DNA of 6,661 nucleotides from Lachnoclostridium sp. UBA6558 (lineage in GTDB: Bacteria > Bacillota > Clostridia > Lachnospirales > Lachnospiraceae): NCBI GenBank assembly GCA_002434335.1, contig DJJW01000013.1:75012-81672 (forward strand), read 5' to 3'. This document shows, piece by piece, positions 4,452 to 6,661 of the stretch. The translations under genes and the position numbers were made by a program. Positions within the stretch are counted from its first letter, which is position 1. The number at the start of each line of letters is the position of its first letter. The notes beneath the pieces were generated by a model that was not told the origin of the DNA, made no database searches, and saw only the letters and a list, made by a program, of their open reading frames with translations.

Positions 4452-6661
4452 ATGAAACTGAAGTACTTAAAAGGACATCAGTGTATCATAAACAGGAAAT
4501 TGGGGTGTTGTGTGAAGAACTGGGATGTTCCTGCCTCTCATTTTGGATAGCCGTTGTAGGGATTATTACGTCAAAGGTTACCTGCCAGAAGGATATTTCG
4601 ATAAGAGTTATATCCGCAAGAAGCAGTCAGATGCAGGAACTCTCCTCAGAGAATAAGAATTACATTGTACTGCCATATGATATAACCATTGATGATACGA
4701 TTAATATTAAAGATTACATAAGGCAGGTTCAGAGAACGGAGTTGAATCCACAAGCTGATTCTGAAGTCAAAGAGGTATTAATCCATTATGAGTTCATCGC
4801 AAACAATAAACCTGCTAATGAAGAGGAGTACAAATATGATGAATTAGCAGGGAAGGAAGAGGGTATCGGGTTATCTGTATTCATTTATGAATACGAGGAT
4901 AGCTTTGCTGTTTCCCTTCGAATTTTTACCGAAAAGTATCAAGTTTCGTTGATGGATCGTAAAACAGACTTACTTTTGGAAACAGTGCAATTTGTAATAG
5001 ATAATTCACACGCTACCATTGGTGATATTCCTCTAGCCACTCCACAGGAGCAGACTCAGATTATAAGAGAGTTTAATAATATGACTACAGTGAATCCGGT
5101 GACTAATTCCAATGTTACAGTAATTGATTTATTTGAAGCACAGGTAGAAAAGACACCGGAGCATACTGCCATGATACTTGGTGAGGATAAATTAACATAC
5201 AGGGAACTTAATGAAAAGGCAAATCAGCTGGCCAGGAGACTGAGAACGCTGGGGGTAGGACCTGACGACTTTGTGGCAATATCCGGCGAACGCAGCATGG
5301 AATTAATCATTGGTATCTATGGTATTCTCAAAGCAGGCGGTGCCTATGTTCCCATTGATTCCTCCTATCCTGAGGAGCGGATTAATTATATCCTTAAAGA
5401 TTGTAAACCAAAAGCAGTGCTGGTATATCTTGCTGATATAAATACGGATCTTCCTGTAATTGACCTAAAGGATAATATTCATGGGGAAGAAGAGACTTCC
5501 AATCTTAAGAAACTTCATAAACCGTCGAATCTGGTTTATTGTATTTATACCTCCGGTACCACAGGAAAACCGAAGGGAGTTTTGATAGAGCATAAGAGTT
5601 TGCTCAATCATATCAGAGTTAGTAAAAAAAGATTGTATCACCATCAGGTGGGAGCAACTCCCCTTTTTTCCAACCCTTGTTTTGATTTTACGGTTCCGGC
5701 TATCTTTGTTCCTTTGTCATATGGCGGAGAAATAAGGATATTTAAAGAGCCAGGAGATATGACAGCTTACCTTTCTGCCGGTGGCGAGCTCTCCCTGCTA
5801 AAAATCACCCCCTCTCAATATAAAGGGATATCAGAAGAGCTAAAGGGTGTGATAAGGGTTCATCATATAGTCTTTGGAGGAGAAACCTTAACAGAAGACA
5901 TTCTTTTCGATATACATACCCGTTTTTGGGAAAAGGTTAAGCTTCACAATGAATATGGACCCACAGAAGCTACCGTATATGTCACTGAAAATATTGTAAG
6001 CTGGGAAGAAAGAAGAATACCCATTGGGAAGCCGGTGGACAATATACAGATTTATGTGCTTAACGGAAACCGTTTATGCGGTATAGGTATTCCCGGAGAA
6101 TTGTGTATTGCAGGTGAAGGACTGGCCAGAGGGTATTTAAATCAACCTGAGCTGACATGTGAAAAGTTTGTGGACAATCCTTTTCAGAAGGGGAAGCTGT
6201 ACCGCTCGGGAGATTTGGCCAGATGGCTGCCGGATGGAAAACTGGAGTACCTGGGCAGAGTCGATGAACAGGTTAAAATCAGAGGGTTCCGAATTGAACT
6301 AAAGGAGGTCGAAAGCTCTCTTCGTAGAATTGAAAAAATAAAAGACGGAGTCGTAATAGCACGAAAGGATTCCACCGGAGAAAAAGCAATCCATGCTTAT
6401 TTTGTAGCGGAAGAGGAGCTTAAGACGGCAGAAATTAAAACCAGTCTTCGCAGGGAACTGCCGGATTATATGGTGCCGGCCTATATCCTTCAAATTGATA
6501 AAATCCCAGTAACCAGTAACGGGAAATTGAATAAGAAGGCATTGCCGGAGATAATCCCGGTCCGGGACATGGAATATATCAAACCTGGTAATGAAAAGGA
6601 AATAAAGATTGCAGGCGTATTTGAAGAGATTCTGGGAATCAAAGACATTGGTATCAGGGAC
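4448..6661 (+). CDS. Nonribosomal peptide synthetase: partial condensation lobe, adenylation domain, start of carrier domain; 3'-truncated by the window
   Basis: 738 codons are visible without a stop; the gene runs off the window. Residues 1 to about 197 look like only the C-terminal lobe of a condensation domain; no HHxxxDG motif is present. A complete adenylation domain follows: LTYRELN (249-255), LKAGGAYVPID, the P-loop YTSGTTGKPKG (367-377), FDFTVP (412-417), NEYGPTEAT (501-509), GELCIAGEGLARGYL, YRSGDLARW (585-593), GRVDEQVKIRGFRIEL and the catalytic Lys693 in NGKLNKKAL. It should activate an amino acid as aminoacyl-AMP and load it on the carrier domain, whose first helix begins near residue 713 and is cut before its Ser. 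Read against GrsA, the pocket residues are Asp413, Phe414, Pro417, Lys452, Val475, Gly477, Glu502, Val510, Tyr511 and Lys693. Asp413 indicates an alpha-amino acid; Lys452 and Glu502 recall Asn/Asp-type codes, but this is a guess. It may be the initiating module, because the half condensation domain cannot catalyse condensation. Confidence 0.95.
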   Translation, partial: MNETEVLKRTSVYHKQEIGVLCEELGCSCLSFWIAVVGIITSKVTCQKDISIRVISARSSQMQELSSENKNYIVLPYDITIDDTINIKDYIRQVQRTELNPQADSEVKEVLIHYEFIANNKPANEEEYKYDELAGKEEGIGLSVFIYEYEDSFAVSLRIFTEKYQVSLMDRKTDLLLETVQFVIDNSHATIGDIPLATPQEQTQIIREFNNMTTVNPVTNSNVTVIDLFEAQVEKTPEHTAMILGEDKLTYRELNEKANQLARRLRTLGVGPDDFVAISGERSMELIIGIYGILKAGGAYVPIDSSYPEERINYILKDCKPKAVLVYLADINTDLPVIDLKDNIHGEEETSNLKKLHKPSNLVYCIYTSGTTGKPKGVLIEHKSLLNHIRVSKKRLYHHQVGATPLFSNPCFDFTVPAIFVPLSYGGEIRIFKEPGDMTAYLSAGGELSLLKITPSQYKGISEELKGVIRVHHIVFGGETLTEDILFDIHTRFWEKVKLHNEYGPTEATVYVTENIVSWEERRIPIGKPVDNIQIYVLNGNRLCGIGIPGELCIAGEGLARGYLNQPELTCEKFVDNPFQKGKLYRSGDLARWLPDGKLEYLGRVDEQVKIRGFRIELKEVESSLRRIEKIKDGVVIARKDSTGEKAIHAYFVAEEELKTAEIKTSLRRELPDYMVPAYILQIDKIPVTSNGKLNKKALPEIIPVRDMEYIKPGNEKEIKIAGVFEEILGIKDIGIRD

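Noticed and set aside
6184..6493. Two overlapping minus-strand open frames within the NRPS
   Set aside because: They are shadows of the adenylation domain coding sequence, which carries motifs A7, A8 and A10 on the plus strand.

Overview
The window is low-GC DNA with AGA-rich, AT-ending codons, strong AGGAGG-type ribosome binding sites and tightly packed plus-strand genes. This points to a Firmicute, most likely a Clostridia member of the Lachnospiraceae type (an inference from composition and protein style, not a database match). All supported genes read left to right.

Layout. Positions 1-1065 hold the 3' part of a four-carbon acid sugar kinase, an ordinary sugar-acid catabolism gene that looks unrelated to what follows. 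From 1155 onward the genes look like the left part of a nonribosomal peptide (NRPS) biosynthetic cluster: a free-standing acyl/peptidyl carrier protein (1155-1397), a nitroreductase-family flavoenzyme 24 nt downstream (1422-2153), a 337-nt noncoding gap with a large imperfect hairpin (2236-2339), a poorly recognisable 369-residue protein with a possible BtrH-like Cys/His/Asp triad (2491-3600), an Sfp-type phosphopantetheinyl transferase (3676-4359), and an NRPS (4448 to the window edge, reading frame still open). The NRPS starts with what looks like only the C-terminal half of a condensation domain, then a complete adenylation domain, then the first residues of a carrier domain.

How they may work together. 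The transferase would load phosphopantetheine arms on the free carrier protein (Ser37) and on the NRPS carrier domain. The NRPS adenylation domain would activate an alpha-amino acid; my reading of its pocket code is D-F-P-K-V-G-E-V-Y-K, nearest to Asn/Asp-type codes that I remember. The nitroreductase would be a redox tailoring enzyme, perhaps acting on a carrier-bound substrate. The 369-residue protein, if BtrH-like, could move an acyl group from the free carrier protein to an amine. The product, and the rest of the assembly line, lie outside the window.

The least explained parts are the 369-residue protein, the hairpin region between 2154 and 2490, the half condensation domain, and a seven-codon minigene that overlaps the NRPS start codon.
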